A DNA stretch of 64,000 nt, from the NCBI GenBank assembly GCA_963585895.1, contig CAUZXS010002498.1, positions 64,501 to 128,500 of the forward strand, written 5' to 3'. Shown piece after piece: positions 35,885-48,412 of the stretch. How positions within the stretch are numbered: position 1 is the first letter of the stretch; each line of letters begins with the position of its first letter. The stretch comes from Sepioteuthis lessoniana (lineage: Eukaryota; Mollusca; Cephalopoda; Myopsida; Loliginidae). Both the position numbers and the translations under genes were made by a program. The notes under the pieces were generated by a model. It was not told the DNA's origin. It saw only the letters and a list, made by a program, of their open reading frames with translations, and searched no databases.

Positions 35885-35990
35885 ATTGGTTTGGTTTGGC
35901 TTCTTCATTTAATGGTATATCAACCTTTGTGGTTTATTTAATGCCAAGGCCTCTTTGTAGAAGAGCAGTAATGATGCTATTTAACCCATC
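35885..35990 (-). repeat. SINE-3 tail fragment
   Basis: Minus strand gives the start of the central block (GGGTTAAATAGC) and the tail TTTGGCATTAAATAAACC-like end. Confidence 0.7.
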
Positions 35991-36111
35991 CTTTTCTTGC
36001 ATACAAAAGTGTACATAATAGTGTGACTGGATCATTTAGCTTTCAAACAACAAAAGAAATATTCTACAGGTTTCTACATTAACATAACAAGGACAGACAG
36101 GCTGTTAAAAA

Positions 36112-36210
36112 AATCTTGTATTAGGTATTGTTCTTTAAATCTGATTTTCAGTATAGTATATCTAAAAGACTTTGAACTCGCTTGATTGAAAATTAAGACT
36201 ATAAGGACTA
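36112..36210 (+). pseudogene. Duplicate of ISOC intron 4 sequence, left part
   Basis: Matches 29485-29592 (TAAATCTGATTTTCAGTATA, AAGACTTTGAACTCGCTTG, ACTATAAGGACT). The continuation of this match is found at 40818, so the duplicated block was split by later insertions. Confidence 0.7.
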
Positions 36211-36353
36211 TAAAAGAATGCTAATGTTGAAATGAAAGGACATCTTTTTTTGTCACTCATAGAAAATTGTATATTTTAAAATAAATAAGGAAAGTATTTA
36301 TTTACTTATTTGTTTCTTTGTATCCTTCTTTATTCATCTATCAAATTACATAC

Positions 36354-36745
36354 GGCTTTGAGCGTCCTGCGTGTCTAGCCACACTGAAGAGTTCTGATAG
36401 AATGAAACTGTCTGTGGATGACAATATACGCTCCCCCATGGGGGTTGAGCACTCTGGCGAAGGAATTGTCGGCCGCCGCTCGCATTATGCAAAGCTCTTC
36501 GAAAGAATTGAGCACTCTGGTAGCCGATAGGGTATTAAAATGTAAACAAACGGCTGCTGCTGCTGTTGCTATCATAGATACCTTAAAAATTCCCTTAGCC
36601 AACGTAGTCTGCTTGTTGGCTGAGTAGTCTGAGACTTAGTATAATGTAAAGTTGGATAGGTTTCAATCCTGGCTTTGAGCATCCTGCGTGTCTAGCCACA
36701 CTGAAGAGTTCTGATAGAACGAAACAGTCTGTCTGTGGATGACTA
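36354..36745 (+). ncRNA. Hammerhead-ribozyme direct repeats with a tRNA-like pol III head (retrozyme-like)
   Basis: Two direct repeats (36354-36423 and 36671-36744, 317 bp apart) each carry a hammerhead core. In copy 2: stem I strand CCACA 36696-36700, core CTGAAGA 36701-36707, stem II GTTCT/AGAAC around GAT 36708-36720, GAA 36721-36723, stem III ACA/TGT around GTC 36724-36732, cleavage base C36733, then TGTGG 36734-36738 closing stem I. Copy 1 lacks AGTC in stem III and has a G-U pair in stem II, but keeps extra outer stem I pairs (GCGT with ACGC). Between the copies is a GC-richer body and, at 36615-36669, a tRNA-like A box (TTGGCTGAGTAGTCTGAGA) and B box (GGTTTCAATCC). The layout resembles animal small retrozymes and hammerhead-bearing SINE satellites. 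Activity is inferred from the fold only. Confidence 0.75.
36696..36738 (+). ncRNA. Type I hammerhead ribozyme, complete minimal fold
   Basis: All invariant core bases are present (CUGANGA, GAA, U before the cleavage C). Stems I, II and III have 5, 5 and 3 perfect Watson-Crick pairs. Predicted self-cleavage is after C36733. Confidence 0.8.
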
Positions 36746-36762
36746 TATATATATATATATAT

Positions 36763-37026
36763 ATTTACTTACAAATTCATGATTAGTATTTGTTTATTTA
36801 TGATATTAAATTGATCCATAAATTCCTTTATTTTAAAAATGTAACTTAAATAACCTGATCTTAACTATATTATACTCAACTTATAAATTTGGTGCAAGTG
36901 ACCAAGCTTTATTATTTATATTTTAACATTATATAAAGAGAGGTACTTAAACTTTGTACATCACTATATGCGTTTTCTTTTGATTTTTTAAATTTATGTC
37001 TTTATAATATATTAGAAAATAAAACA
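36763..37026. other. AT-rich spacer after a (TA)n run
   Basis: (TA)n at about 36743-36762; nothing else recognised. Confidence 0.5.
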
Positions 37027-37027
37027 G

Positions 37028-37250
37028 GGGTGTCCTCATGGTGTAATGGCTAAAGCACTGGACTGTGGAATCGTAGTAAGTGAGTTTGAACTCCAGTCGT
37101 GCTAGCTATTACATTCACTTTCAGACAAACATCCTTATCCTCCCAGCTATGGGTTAGATAGTACTACTGTGCTTCTATAAGGATGGCTTTGGCATTAAAT
37201 AACCTTGAAAAGGTTGATATGTCCTTAAACAAAGAAACCAAACCAAAAAA
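37028..37250 (+). repeat. SINE-3, full length
   Basis: tRNA-like head GTCCTCATGGTGTAATGGCT with B box GAGTTTGAACTCC, central block CCAGCTATGGGTTAGATAGT, then GGCTTTGGCATTAAATAACC and GGTTGATATGTCCTTAAAC. Confidence 0.85.
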
Positions 37251-37560
37251 ATGAAACTAAGTGATTATTGATGACTGCATATACATTTTTTTAACTATAA
37301 TTTTCTATTTATTTGATATCATTTTTAAGTTACTTTATTTGAACTGTTGGAGAAACATCTCAAATTCTAACATTCATTTCTATCATATTTTTCCTCTTCT
37401 AGATATTATCATTATTAACAGAAATAGTAGTAGTAGTGGTGGTGGTGATAAAACTGATTATAATAAAATCTTTGTTTTGTTGATATGTAAAAAAAATTTT
37501 TTTTAAAAGTGTACAGATTTCTGTATATTTTTGATAAATAAAGTAAAATTAGTCTAATAC
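37251..37560. other. AT-rich spacer with a GTA/GTG trinucleotide patch
   Basis: A short (GTA)n(GTG)n patch lies near 37424-37447. The open frames over it are low complexity. Confidence 0.4.
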
Positions 37561-37561
37561 A

Positions 37562-38365
37562 AAAATTGCCCTGTTGGCTGGGGCTGTAGAATACACTGAC
37601 TGCACCTCTGCAGAGGGGTAAGACCCCCCCCCCAAATGAGTGTCCTAGATATGACACAAAACAGTCTGATGGTGAGGTCCCAGTAATGCTGGGGCCATGG
37701 GGAATATAGAGCACCCCTTCATTGCCATTGCTCCCAAATCCACTCTGGCCTGGTCTGGCATGGTAGCACCTGATAGTTCTATTTAACCCATAGATAGGGC
37801 CCTAACGACATACTTATGCTAAACTGAATTTATTAAACTGAATAGCTTGAAATAGAAATGTTTTTGACAATTGAACTGTGCTTACATTTAAACTGTGTGC
37901 TCATGCTAAATTGAATTATTTCAAATAGAACTGTTTTTTGACATTGAAACTGTACTTACACTAAACCGAATTGTTATATATAACTGCTTGAATAAACTGA
38001 ATAATTTGAAATAGAAATGTTTTTGACAATTAAACTGGGTACTCATGCTAAACTGAATTGTTTGAAATAGAACTGATTATTTACATAGAAATGGATTTGG
38101 CATTAAATAACTGCTGTGGGAACCTTACCCATCTTACTATAATGGACTCTTCTCACCATTATTAGTACAGAGATTTCGCTGCCAGAGGGTAGATCACTGT
38201 TGGTGTTATACAAACAGTACAAGACTTCTTACCTTTTCTATGTAACTATCTTTCTTGTGTAATATAATCTGTTATCTAATATCTGTGTTTGCGCTTTCAT
38301 TAGTGACCCTTTCCAGGGCAACAACAATAACCTACAAAGGTCGATAAGCCATAAAACCCAACAAA
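37562..38365 (+). repeat. Element B with an expanded internal array, split by an LTR-like insert
   Basis: Head TTGGCTGGGGCTGTAGAATA, body, then about five units of the AAACTGAATTATTTCAAATA type (37815-38070) and the tail. The tail is interrupted at 38112-38326. Confidence 0.85.
38112..38326. mobile_element. Probable solo LTR, 215 bp
   Basis: Starts TGCTGTGGGAACC, ends CCAGGGCAACAACA and is flanked by the 5 bp direct repeat ATAAC at 38107-38111 and 38327-38331. Removing it restores the element B tail exactly. TG...CA ends and a 5 bp duplication are what an LTR retrotransposon leaves after recombination. Confidence 0.7.
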
Positions 38366-38769
38366 CCATCTAAAAGAAAGAAATGGTTAAGAATAGAAAG
38401 TGGGGGGGGGATTCCTGGAAACCATGTTGTCGTCAAACTTTTATGCAAACATAATTAGCCCATCCCTAAATATAGATAAAATGCATTAAGAAATTAGACA
38501 GATGCATAACTGTCAGTCATTTGTCTTTTGAATTATGTGGTGCTGGGATTCAAATCTAAAAGTGACTAGCATGAAAAATATTTCAGGATAGATACTAGTT
38601 AGAAAAAGGAGCAGAAAATAAAAGATTTAAGATTAAACTCTACAAACTTAGATTAAAATAAAAAGAGGAGAGTTTAGATCATACCAAGTTAAAATTTAAA
38701 GGCATATGTGTATACATACGTGTGTATATAGGTATCCAAAGAAGAGGAGTTGTGAAGGATTCTATTTGA

Positions 38770-38809
<40 letters not shown>

Positions 38810-38878
38810 ATTCTTATAAGTCTCAATTTATGATAATTAATATATAAATTTTTTGCAGAGCAAATTTCCATATAATTG

Positions 38879-38911
<33 letters not shown>

Positions 38912-39113
38912 AAACCATCATTTAGCCATTATGAATTTATTTCAGCTGCTAACTATAAAAGAAACCAACTTTTTCAGATAGCCATCACACAAAAACATTT
39001 TTATATTTTTTCAATGGTCTCTTGTTTAAAATAAAATTTTAAAAAATGACTTGGTCAAGAAGTTACTATAAAAAAACGATGTAATGTGTCATGAATGTTT
39101 ATGTATCTAAACA

Positions 39114-39145
<32 letters not shown>

Positions 39146-39429
39146 ACTCACAAAACCCTCAACAACTAAAATCTTGTCAAGAAATTAACCTATTTTATTT
39201 CAAGAAAAAAAATCTCTATTAAGGAAAATGTGGTGATAAACACCATTACTTATCTTGTTTAGTTATATCATTTTTATAGGTTATATTTGATTTCCATTTA
39301 AAAATCATAATTTAGTCTTGATTTAATTTATTATTTTTATTCTGAAAAAAACTGTCATTCTAATTACTATTATTCTCATTAATATTATAATTATTAATAA
39401 TTTTATTATGAATAACTTTAACTATTATT
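38366..39429. other. AT-rich spacer with microsatellites
   Basis: (TA)n at about 38771-38805, poly(A) at about 38879-38908 and poly(T) at about 39113-39140. No coding signal. Confidence 0.6.
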
Positions 39430-40803
39430 GCAATTTTATCATTGTTAAAGTTATTCCCTTATATGACACATTCCCAAGCACAAAGTTCTAATCCTCAATG
39501 GAGACACAAATGCTCAAATAGGTGAAGAGTGAAATTCTGTAAACACTTGTTAAATAAAAATGGGGAATAATCTAGCAGATTTTTCACTCAAGAACAGGCT
39601 AGCATGACTAAATACTAAATTAAAAAAAGAGAGGGAAAACTATGGACTTACACTTACCAAAGTACAACTAGATTATATATTCATAAACAAGAAGTGGATA
39701 AATAGTGCTTTGGACTGTGAGGCATACTCCTCTTCTAAAGGAGTATTTTCTGATCACAGAATCATCCGAGTCTACATAGAAATAAGACACAAACAGTTAA
39801 AGCTTCACATTATGACTGATCCTCACTTACTAATAGTAATATTAGAAATTATTGTACAGTAATTGTAACAAACAAGTTAGATACTCTTCAGGAGATATAT
39901 GAAAGACATACTCCAAAAGGATGAATATGAAATGTCTTTTTTTTTGTTTTTTTTACTGTCCATATAGAAGCAGCAGTTGAATGCATTTCATCCAAACCAA
40001 AAGCCAAATGTAGGTTTCCATGGTAGGTAAAAGCAACAAGAGAAAACAAGATAACATGAAAAAAAGCATCCTTACTTAATAAAAGAAACCCAACAAATGC
40101 CCAAAAACTTAAAGCCCAAAGAGAACTAACACATACCAAAAAGAACAACTAGAATACATTCAAGGCCCAATCAATAAAATTAGAGTCTCAGTAGAAGATA
40201 GACAATCACAATTAGCATGGCAGACAGTAAATGAAATAAGCAAAAGAAAGCACACCATGAGATCAAAACTAAAAGCTGCCACCCAAGGAGAAAGACTTCA
40301 AAAGTGGAAGGAACATTTCAAGAATCTGCTTGAAACCTATCTAAAAATCACTGATAAATCTATAAAAAAAAAAATTTTAATAGCCAACTAAACATCAAAC
40401 TAGGACAGTTTATGGAGGAAGAACTTGACATTGTACTGAAGAAATTAAAAGCACAAGAGCTGCAGGCCTTGATAAAAAAAAACTTCCTGAAGTTTGAAAG
40501 ACAAGAAAATTTGACATACTTCAATTATACAACGCTGTCTATTAACAAAACACAAGAGGGAAAAAAAAAAAAAAATGGACAAACGGTTGCATATTTCCTC
40601 TTCCCCTAGAAAGGGGACAATGGAATCACTAAGAACTAAAGGGGCATAACTCTTACTGCTATAGCTGCTAAGGATTATAATGATCTGCTTTTTAGCCATG
40701 TTGGCTGACCAGCAAGAATTTACATCAGCACTATGCAGACACTAGATGTAGTTTGAAGGACTTGCTGGGAGCAATGGATGATTGGGACAGATGGACAGCT
40801 AGT
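39430..40803 (+). pseudogene. RTE-type LINE, internally deleted
   Basis: Endonuclease: ILNGDTNAQIG (39500-39530), EGKLWTYT, LDYIFINKKWINSALDCEAY and GVFSDHRII. Linker: VEDRQSQLAWQTVNEIS. RT start: DIVLKKLKA (40430-40456), frameshift, then GITLTAIAAK (about 40645). The RT then stops abruptly and the C-terminal end follows directly (PARIYISALCADT, SLEDLLGAMDD near 40700-40785). Frameshifts and stops throughout. It inserted into the duplicated ISOC segment. Confidence 0.85.
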
Positions 40804-40817
40804 GCCAGCCCAACTTA

Positions 40818-41151
40818 GACTAATCCAAGAATATACATCTATAGTTTGGTAAATCATGAATAACATTTCAATTTGTGTAAATAATTTAATTTTTATTCTG
40901 ACTTGAAACTGATAGCTTATATTTTCTGAGTGAACACTAATATCATGTTTATCTTATATAAATTCAGTGTATGATTGTATGCTTATCTGCTGATAAATTT
41001 TTCTTCAGCATTTTTTTACTAGATGGGTGCCTTTGTCACAAGTGAATTCGTTTTATTCAAGTTGATTAAAAGTAAAAGTCATGAAAAATTTAAACAGATT
41101 CATAATTTAATCAAGATTTGTGCTTCTACATCTGAACAGAAATTAATTTGA
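40818..41151 (+). pseudogene. Duplicated last exon of the ISOC gene, decayed
   Basis: 40818-41022 matches the intron before ISOC exon 5 and 41023-41151 matches exon 5. It reads MGAFVTSEFVLFKLIKSKSH and [18 protein letters not shown], then a TGA. The T tract and acceptor are altered, one residue of the TTSE motif and four residues near the C-terminus are deleted, and no other ISOC exon accompanies it. Confidence 0.9.
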
Positions 41152-41570
41152 AAACAATGAAAACAATTAAAAACAAACAAAAGACAACAAAAAACGGTAT
41201 AATGATATTGAAACAAAATTTATACTGAAGACCTGTGAACAGCTGGCCAGACTTTTCCAGGCCATGGGACTCCAATGTGATTTTGAAGACTGCCAGATTC
41301 TTCAGTCTTTTAGATTAATGGGATAATATTGTGAATTGAATTACTATGACCAGAAAAATAGACAATAGTTGATCAGTTCACTGTTTCAGTCAGACGCTAA
41401 TACATCTGAATAAGTATTGATTTACCAATTACTTCTCCACCTATGAAGAGAAGTTTCTTGATGGGGCTGGTTGCAACTTCTGGTCAAATCAAAGATTGCC
41501 AATCACAATTAAAATAAATGTAAACTATTCAACAACAACAACAAAAACACAGAGGTAAATAAAAGAAGCA

Positions 41571-41576
41571 TTTATT
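41571..41576 (-). promoter_or_regulatory. Probable polyadenylation signal of the minus-strand gene
   Basis: AATAAA on the minus strand, about 390 bp after the proposed stop codon. It would end a 3' UTR of ordinary length. Confidence 0.45.
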
Positions 41577-41964
41577 CAATTTTAGATTTAAACAAATAGT
41601 TAACATTATTAGAACTAATTCTTCAACTTCAGGCACTGGAATGTCTTTCAATTCAATAAGATCAAGTCTTAAAGTGGTGAGGGTATTTAAGTTGTCAAGT
41701 CAAATTTGCATCTTGAGATATGTGATGAAGCATTAGTCAGGCACAACTGGAGTCTAATAGAAATTCCAACTATTTCCAATGGCAACGCCTAGACAACTCT
41801 TAAAATGAAATGTTTTAAAGAATTTCCTTTTCTCTTGAGAAGCTTCCCAATTGTGTCTCCATTAATCAAATTCCTCTAACTTAAACTGTTATACATTTCA
41901 GCTGATCAGGACATTTCTGTTGAATTCATGCTTGCAATCTAATAGGCATCAGTTGATAGCTTCC

Positions 41965-42345
41965 TCAAGATATCTCCAAACAAATTCTTCTTTCACTTTC
42001 ATCTTTTTTCTTTAAAATAAAAAAATTAAAAAAAAAACAAAAAAACAACATTAATAAGAGAGTTTGAAATATTTTCAATAATAAAAAAATAAATAAATAG
42101 ATGAAATAGAATTATATATGTTGAAAAGATAGATTTGTAGTGAATATGATAAATCAAACACTTAACTCAGATTTAGATGTGTGATATTTCATTCGGGCTT
42201 TATTTCATCTTCACGAAAGTTTGTGAAATAACTAATTATGGAACATTTATCAACCAATTCCCACTGAATATCATAAGATCAATACAGCAATTTGAAAGGA
42301 TTAACAAAAAATATGTAGACAAAAAAAATGTCTATTATGTTTAAT

Positions 42346-42415
<70 letters not shown>

Positions 42416-45400
42416 TTTGCATTTCACATAGTGCAAATACCCTTGGGAAAGGTATTTTTGGTCTGGTTTTATGGCATATCAACCATTGCAGGTTATTTAA
42501 TGCCAACTATGATTTGTCACAAATTATTCTATTAAACATCAGTCATTTGTTTACACAGTTAAATGATCAAACAATTCTATTTCAAACAATTCAATTTAGC
42601 ATAAGTCATTTGTTTGCACACAGTTTAAATGTCAAACAGTTCTATTTGACCCATAGATAGGACTCCTTCAGGTACTACTACTCCAGACCAGAGTGGACGT
42701 GGGAGCAATAGCAATGAAGGGTACAGCATATTCCCCAAAGCTCCAGTATTACTGGAGCCTCACCATCATATTGTTTAAGGTCATATCCAGAACATTTGTT
42801 TGGAGAGGGGGACTAGTCTTACCCCTCTGCAGAGATGAAGTTGGTGTTTTCTACAACCCCAACTGACTGGGCTGCTTAGAAAGGCATAACTCCAACTATT
42901 CTCCCTCCAGTTATGGATAAATAGTAGGATAAACAATATAAAAGAATTTATTAGATCATGGAAAAGATACCTAGATGACGGTTTTATATTTTTGAAATTC
43001 TCATAGGGGTAACATTCACAATTTACATAACTTACTCCAAAACCTACATCCTAAAATAAATAGCTGTCAGCTGGGGCTGTAGAATACGCAGACTGCATCT
43101 CTGCAGAGGGGTAAAACTCCCCCAATGAGTGTTCTAAATATGACACAAAACCATCTGATGGTGAGGCCTCAGTAATGCTGAAACTTTGGGGAATGTCATT
43201 GCTTCCAGATCCACTCTGGCCCTTATTGGTTGGACCCAAAAGAGCCCTACCAATGGGTTAAATAGAACTAAGCAGTGTATTTATGCTAAACTGAATTGTT
43301 TGAAATAGAACTGTTTATATCTATAAAAATGGATTTGGCATTAAATAACCTACAATGGTTGACATGCTATAAAACTAAACCAAACCAAAATCCTAAAATA
43401 AAATTTATCCTAGAAATCAGCTTTAAAGAACAACCATTTTTAGACACTCTTTAATCTTGGTATAGCAACTGGTATTGAAAGACACTGAATTCAAATCAGG
43501 CTTTAAACAAAGATAAGTATGTAAACATGTTAAATATTATCTGTTTGAATTTTTTAGATGAGGCTCGATGTGTATTATTTTGGTTACAATTTTTCAGACT
43601 GTTATCCTTATCTTTATTGTGGTAAGTTGAAACAACATTTTAGATGCTGTATGTTCTGGCCTTCCTCAAGTGTCCCTTGTTTATCTGGGCATAGGAAGGA
43701 TTCAACCTGGGAAATCATTTTTAAAATTTGATTATTGATCAAACAAGGTTGGATCATTTCTATGCCCAGATAAACAAGGAACACCTAAGGAAGGCTAGAG
43801 GATATAGCAGCCAAAATGTGTTTCAACTTACCACAATAAAGATAAGAACAACAGACTGAAAAATCACAAACAAAATGGTGTTAAATGTAAACAAAAATAA
43901 TTGTCATTGTTTTAAGAGAAATAAATAAAAATACTTACAATAATGAATGTGTCATGTATAGATTCTGGACAGGTCATTAAGAACTTAGGTATATCATCAT
44001 CTATATCTACATGTTCTTCACATTCTGGGAAATGTGTAGTAAGCCACTCATAGAATGATGCAGGTTGACTTAAATTGAGGCATTTCTTGAGAAAAAAAAA
44101 AAAAAGAAAAAAAGAAATTAAAAATATATATTAAAAAAAAAAAAAAATCAAAAGAAAATGGTTTCACATTAAAAAGACAATAAGCAGGTGATATTACAGA
44201 GAAACAATGACAGATGCAGATTACACAGATGATCCAGCACTTCTCACAAATACACTTGTCCCAACAGCATCACAGCAGCATAGCCTTGAGCAAGCAGCAA
44301 GAGGGATTGGCTTCAATATGAATGTAAATAAAACAGAGTTCATGTGTTTTAAACAAGATGCCATCTCTACTTTAAGTGGCAAACTTCAAAAATTAGCAGA
44401 CCAGTTCATATACCTCAGCAGCAGCATCTCATCTACTGAAAGCAATGTCAACATATGTATGGACAGCAATTAACAGGTTATCAATTATAAGGAAATCCGA
44501 TCCCTCCCAAAATAAAACAGGATATCCTCCAAACTATGGTTGTGTCAGTACTAGTGTCTAGATGAGAACCAAACAAAAATGTTACATGCTGTTTTAAACA
44601 AATCCTGGAAGCAACATCCCAGAAAACAGCAGCTGTATGTATTTACAAACCCCTCCACATAGGCAGGGTGTGACACAAGCTCAGTTTTCAATTAGATTTT
44701 AACAGGTTTTAATTCAGAGTTTCCCTTCTAGACTGGTAATCTAACCAAGGTTAAAGAACCCAGTCTGCCCTACTATTTGCCCATACCTGGAAGGAGAATA
44801 ACTGGATTCATACCTTTCCCCAAGGGTATTAGTGGTATGTTAAATGCAATCAGTCTCATCTAAGATTTGAACTTGTGTCCCCGTGTCCATCTCTTCATAC
44901 GATAACCATTACACCACGGGCACCTGATGAAACAGCAGCTGTACAGCCACTCACCTCCCATCGTACAAACCATCCAAGTAAGATGAACAAGAAATACTGA
45001 GTACTGCTTAGGAAGTAAAGATGAACTCATAAGCAACATTCTCTAATGAACTCCTACAAATGGACATGACAGTGTTAGCCATCTAACAAGGACTTACATA
45101 TATCAGTTCTGTGCAGACACTGGATGCAGTCTAGAAGACCTGCCAAGAGCAATACATGATAGGGAACTCCATGCTTTTAGCACAACTCAATTATGATGAT
45201 GACTATAATTATTTTACATTAATTGAATAGTTGATTGAAGATATCTTTTATACTTGATAAATTACATAACAACCTTGCATTCAAACAAAATCTATTAAAT
45301 TATCAGGCACCACTGCTACTTATAATGTATAGATATTTATGCAATTTTTAATGACTAAATAACTGAAACATTTGTACATTCTATAAATAGAACTGAAATA

Positions 45401-45543
45401 ATTTTTACATCATAATTCTTTTTGTAAAGCTAATAGCACTTACAAGGCAATAAGCCCTAAAGGATTAGTTTTTCCCACATCATTATTTTCATTAGCTTTT
45501 ATATCACGATACTTTGTGTGGTGAAATTATATTGAATTTTAAA

Positions 45544-45581
<38 letters not shown>

Positions 45582-48349
45582 AAAATACAATCCTATCAAT
45601 TTCAAGTTTTATTTAAATAGATAATTTTAATGAAGGAGACATTAAGATTATTTAACTCTTTAAAAATATATAAAGATCATAAAGTTTTAGCAAAGTTAAA
45701 CACATAAAATTATTGAAATGTGAAATGTTAAAGTTTCAGTATTCATAACTAATTAAACTTGTTTAATTAAATTAGAAATATCTTACCCTGTTTAATTTCT
45801 TGATTTTCTTTCTTAAAGATTTGAGAATAACTTTTATATTTATATGTCTTACAGCCAGAATATAAAATAAATACATCTTGCAGGAAAAATTTTCATTGTA
45901 TTCAAAAATTTTTCTGAAAGGAAAAAGAAATATGAAATTATAACAATATTTTTCACAAAAGATTTCTGAGTAATATTAAAATGATAATTGTATAATGATA
46001 ATGTGCTAAATAAATTTGCCAATTTATGATACCAGTTGACTTTGTTTAATTATAAATTTTTTTAAAAATGTTAGCAAATAAAGGGCTCTAAACTAGCAGT
46101 ATTTTTCCCCTTTTAGTATAGTACTGGACATTGGCCTAGCGGTTAGAGTGTTCGCCAATGGCCCGGGAGACCTGGGTTCAATCCAAGTCATACCAAAGAG
46201 TCAAAAAATGGTACTTGATGCCTCCTTGCTTAACACTCACCATTATAAGATACGGATCAAGGGTAAAGTGAAGCAATCGAGGGAAGGAGTAGTGCCCTCC
46301 CCTACACCTTGGTGTAGTAGCTATCGAAAAGGGAGCCTCGGGTCACTCTCGACTATGGTCACCAACTTTACTTTTAGTATAGAAAAGGGATGATAATCTT
46401 AAGAGGAAAAAGTAAGTTCAAAGTTAAGTCAGTTTGAAAGTCTTACCACAACAATCTAACTGAACTGCTAAAATCAATATAGTATTGTGATATTTTGTGA
46501 GAAAACCTTCTGACAAGGTCAACTTTATCTTTTTTAGAGAATGAAAGTATTTTTCTTCATAGGTTTTTCTATTATTTGAATAGTTTAACCTAATATACAT
46601 ACCTAATGCATTCACAAAATTTTTTACTCAAAATCCATGTTTTATTGATACCCCTTAAATAGCTTCTTCCCAAAATACAGCTGACATGTAGAACAAACTC
46701 CCCTACAAATGTTTTCCAACAGCATATAACCTTTAGGTTTTTAAAAACAATGTATTTATTATTATCTCAAATATATCTCATTGGTTCTTAGAAGCCTAAA
46801 GAGAGAAAATTCTTCAGAAATGTCAAGTGACCCTTCATTTCCCATAATTAAGAAACTCCTTGGATCTCAGTATCCCTAATGGTATCCTTTTGGTTTATCC
46901 CAGTAAGTATCACTTTTATTATGTATGTTCATGCCTCAGAAGAAGGATTTTATGTTTTGTCTACTTTGCATTCTCACACATACAAGTCATAACCCATCTA
47001 CTTGTGTCTTCTTGTTTCTGTTACATCAAAAAAAAAAAGACAAAAAACACAGATTCTCAATTCTTTAATCTAATTTATTAATATTCTGTTTGTTATTCTT
47101 TGCCTTATCCAAGAAAGGAAAACCCCAGTTACTCTGGTCTTTGCCTAATTCAGTAAATATAATCAACTAAAGTAGCATAAGCAGTGATCATAATAGGGGA
47201 TTATATATCATTTTAGATTTTATCTGTTGGCAGTCAACATGGCAGTCAGACAGACAATATTTTACTAATATCATATTTACCCAACCCCTCCGCACAGGCA
47301 GGATATGACACAAGGTCAATTTTTTAAGCGGAGTTTAACAGGTTTGAATTCAGAATTTTCCTTCTCCTAGACTAGTTGCCTCACCAAGGCTGAAGAACCT
47401 AGTCTGCCCTACTATTTACCCATAGCTGGAGGGAGAATAATTGGATTCATACCTTTCCCAAGGGTATTAGTGCTATGTGAAATCCAATCAGTCCAGGATT
47501 TGAACTCGTGTCGCCGTGTCCAATTCCTGCGACAATAACCATTACACTACGGGCACCTCCATTAATCAACTGACTCCTAATTATGGAGTGTTTCCTTCAC
47601 AAAAAAAAAAAAATCACTAAATAGAATTTCTCTCTATCAAAAGATACCTAATAAAACTATTTTCACAAATGATTTTTTCTGTACTCCAGAATGTATAGCA
47701 ATTCTTAAAACTAAATGGTCAAACATTCTTTTAAAAAAATTTTTAAAAATTAAATAAATAAAATTTATCAATATGCAGTCAATTTTTAAAGTGTCTTGTC
47801 TAAAAATGCATTCAAACTTTTTTCTATATAAACAGGAAGAGGCAAATATTCAAAATGCATTCTTCCTTTTTACCTAGCCCAATACATAGTTCTTGTTTAT
47901 TCCACATGCTGATAACTCAAGAAAATGTTTTCATAGATAAAACTCAAGATGACACATAATATTTTGAATATATCTTATATCTTGGAATTATTCTTGCATT
48001 ATAAAAATGCTTTATATGGAACTTGAAATAGATAACTATAAAACTGTAGAATTTAACAGTATTATTAAGCAATGTACATACATAAGTTAGTAAAGTTGGC
48101 AACCATAGTTGAGGGTGACCCGAAGGTTCTTTTTTGATAGCTAGTACACCAAGGTGTAGAGGTGGGGCGTACTACTCCTTTCCCTGGATTGCTCCACTTT
48201 ACGCTTGATCCTTACCTTATAATACTGAGTGTTAAGCAAGGTAGCATCAAGTACCATTTTTTGAGTCTTTGGTTATGACTTGTCTGGGGATTGAACCAGG
48301 TCTCCCGGGCCATTGGCGAACACTGTAACCATCATGCCAATGTCTGGTA

Positions 48350-48412
<63 letters not shown>

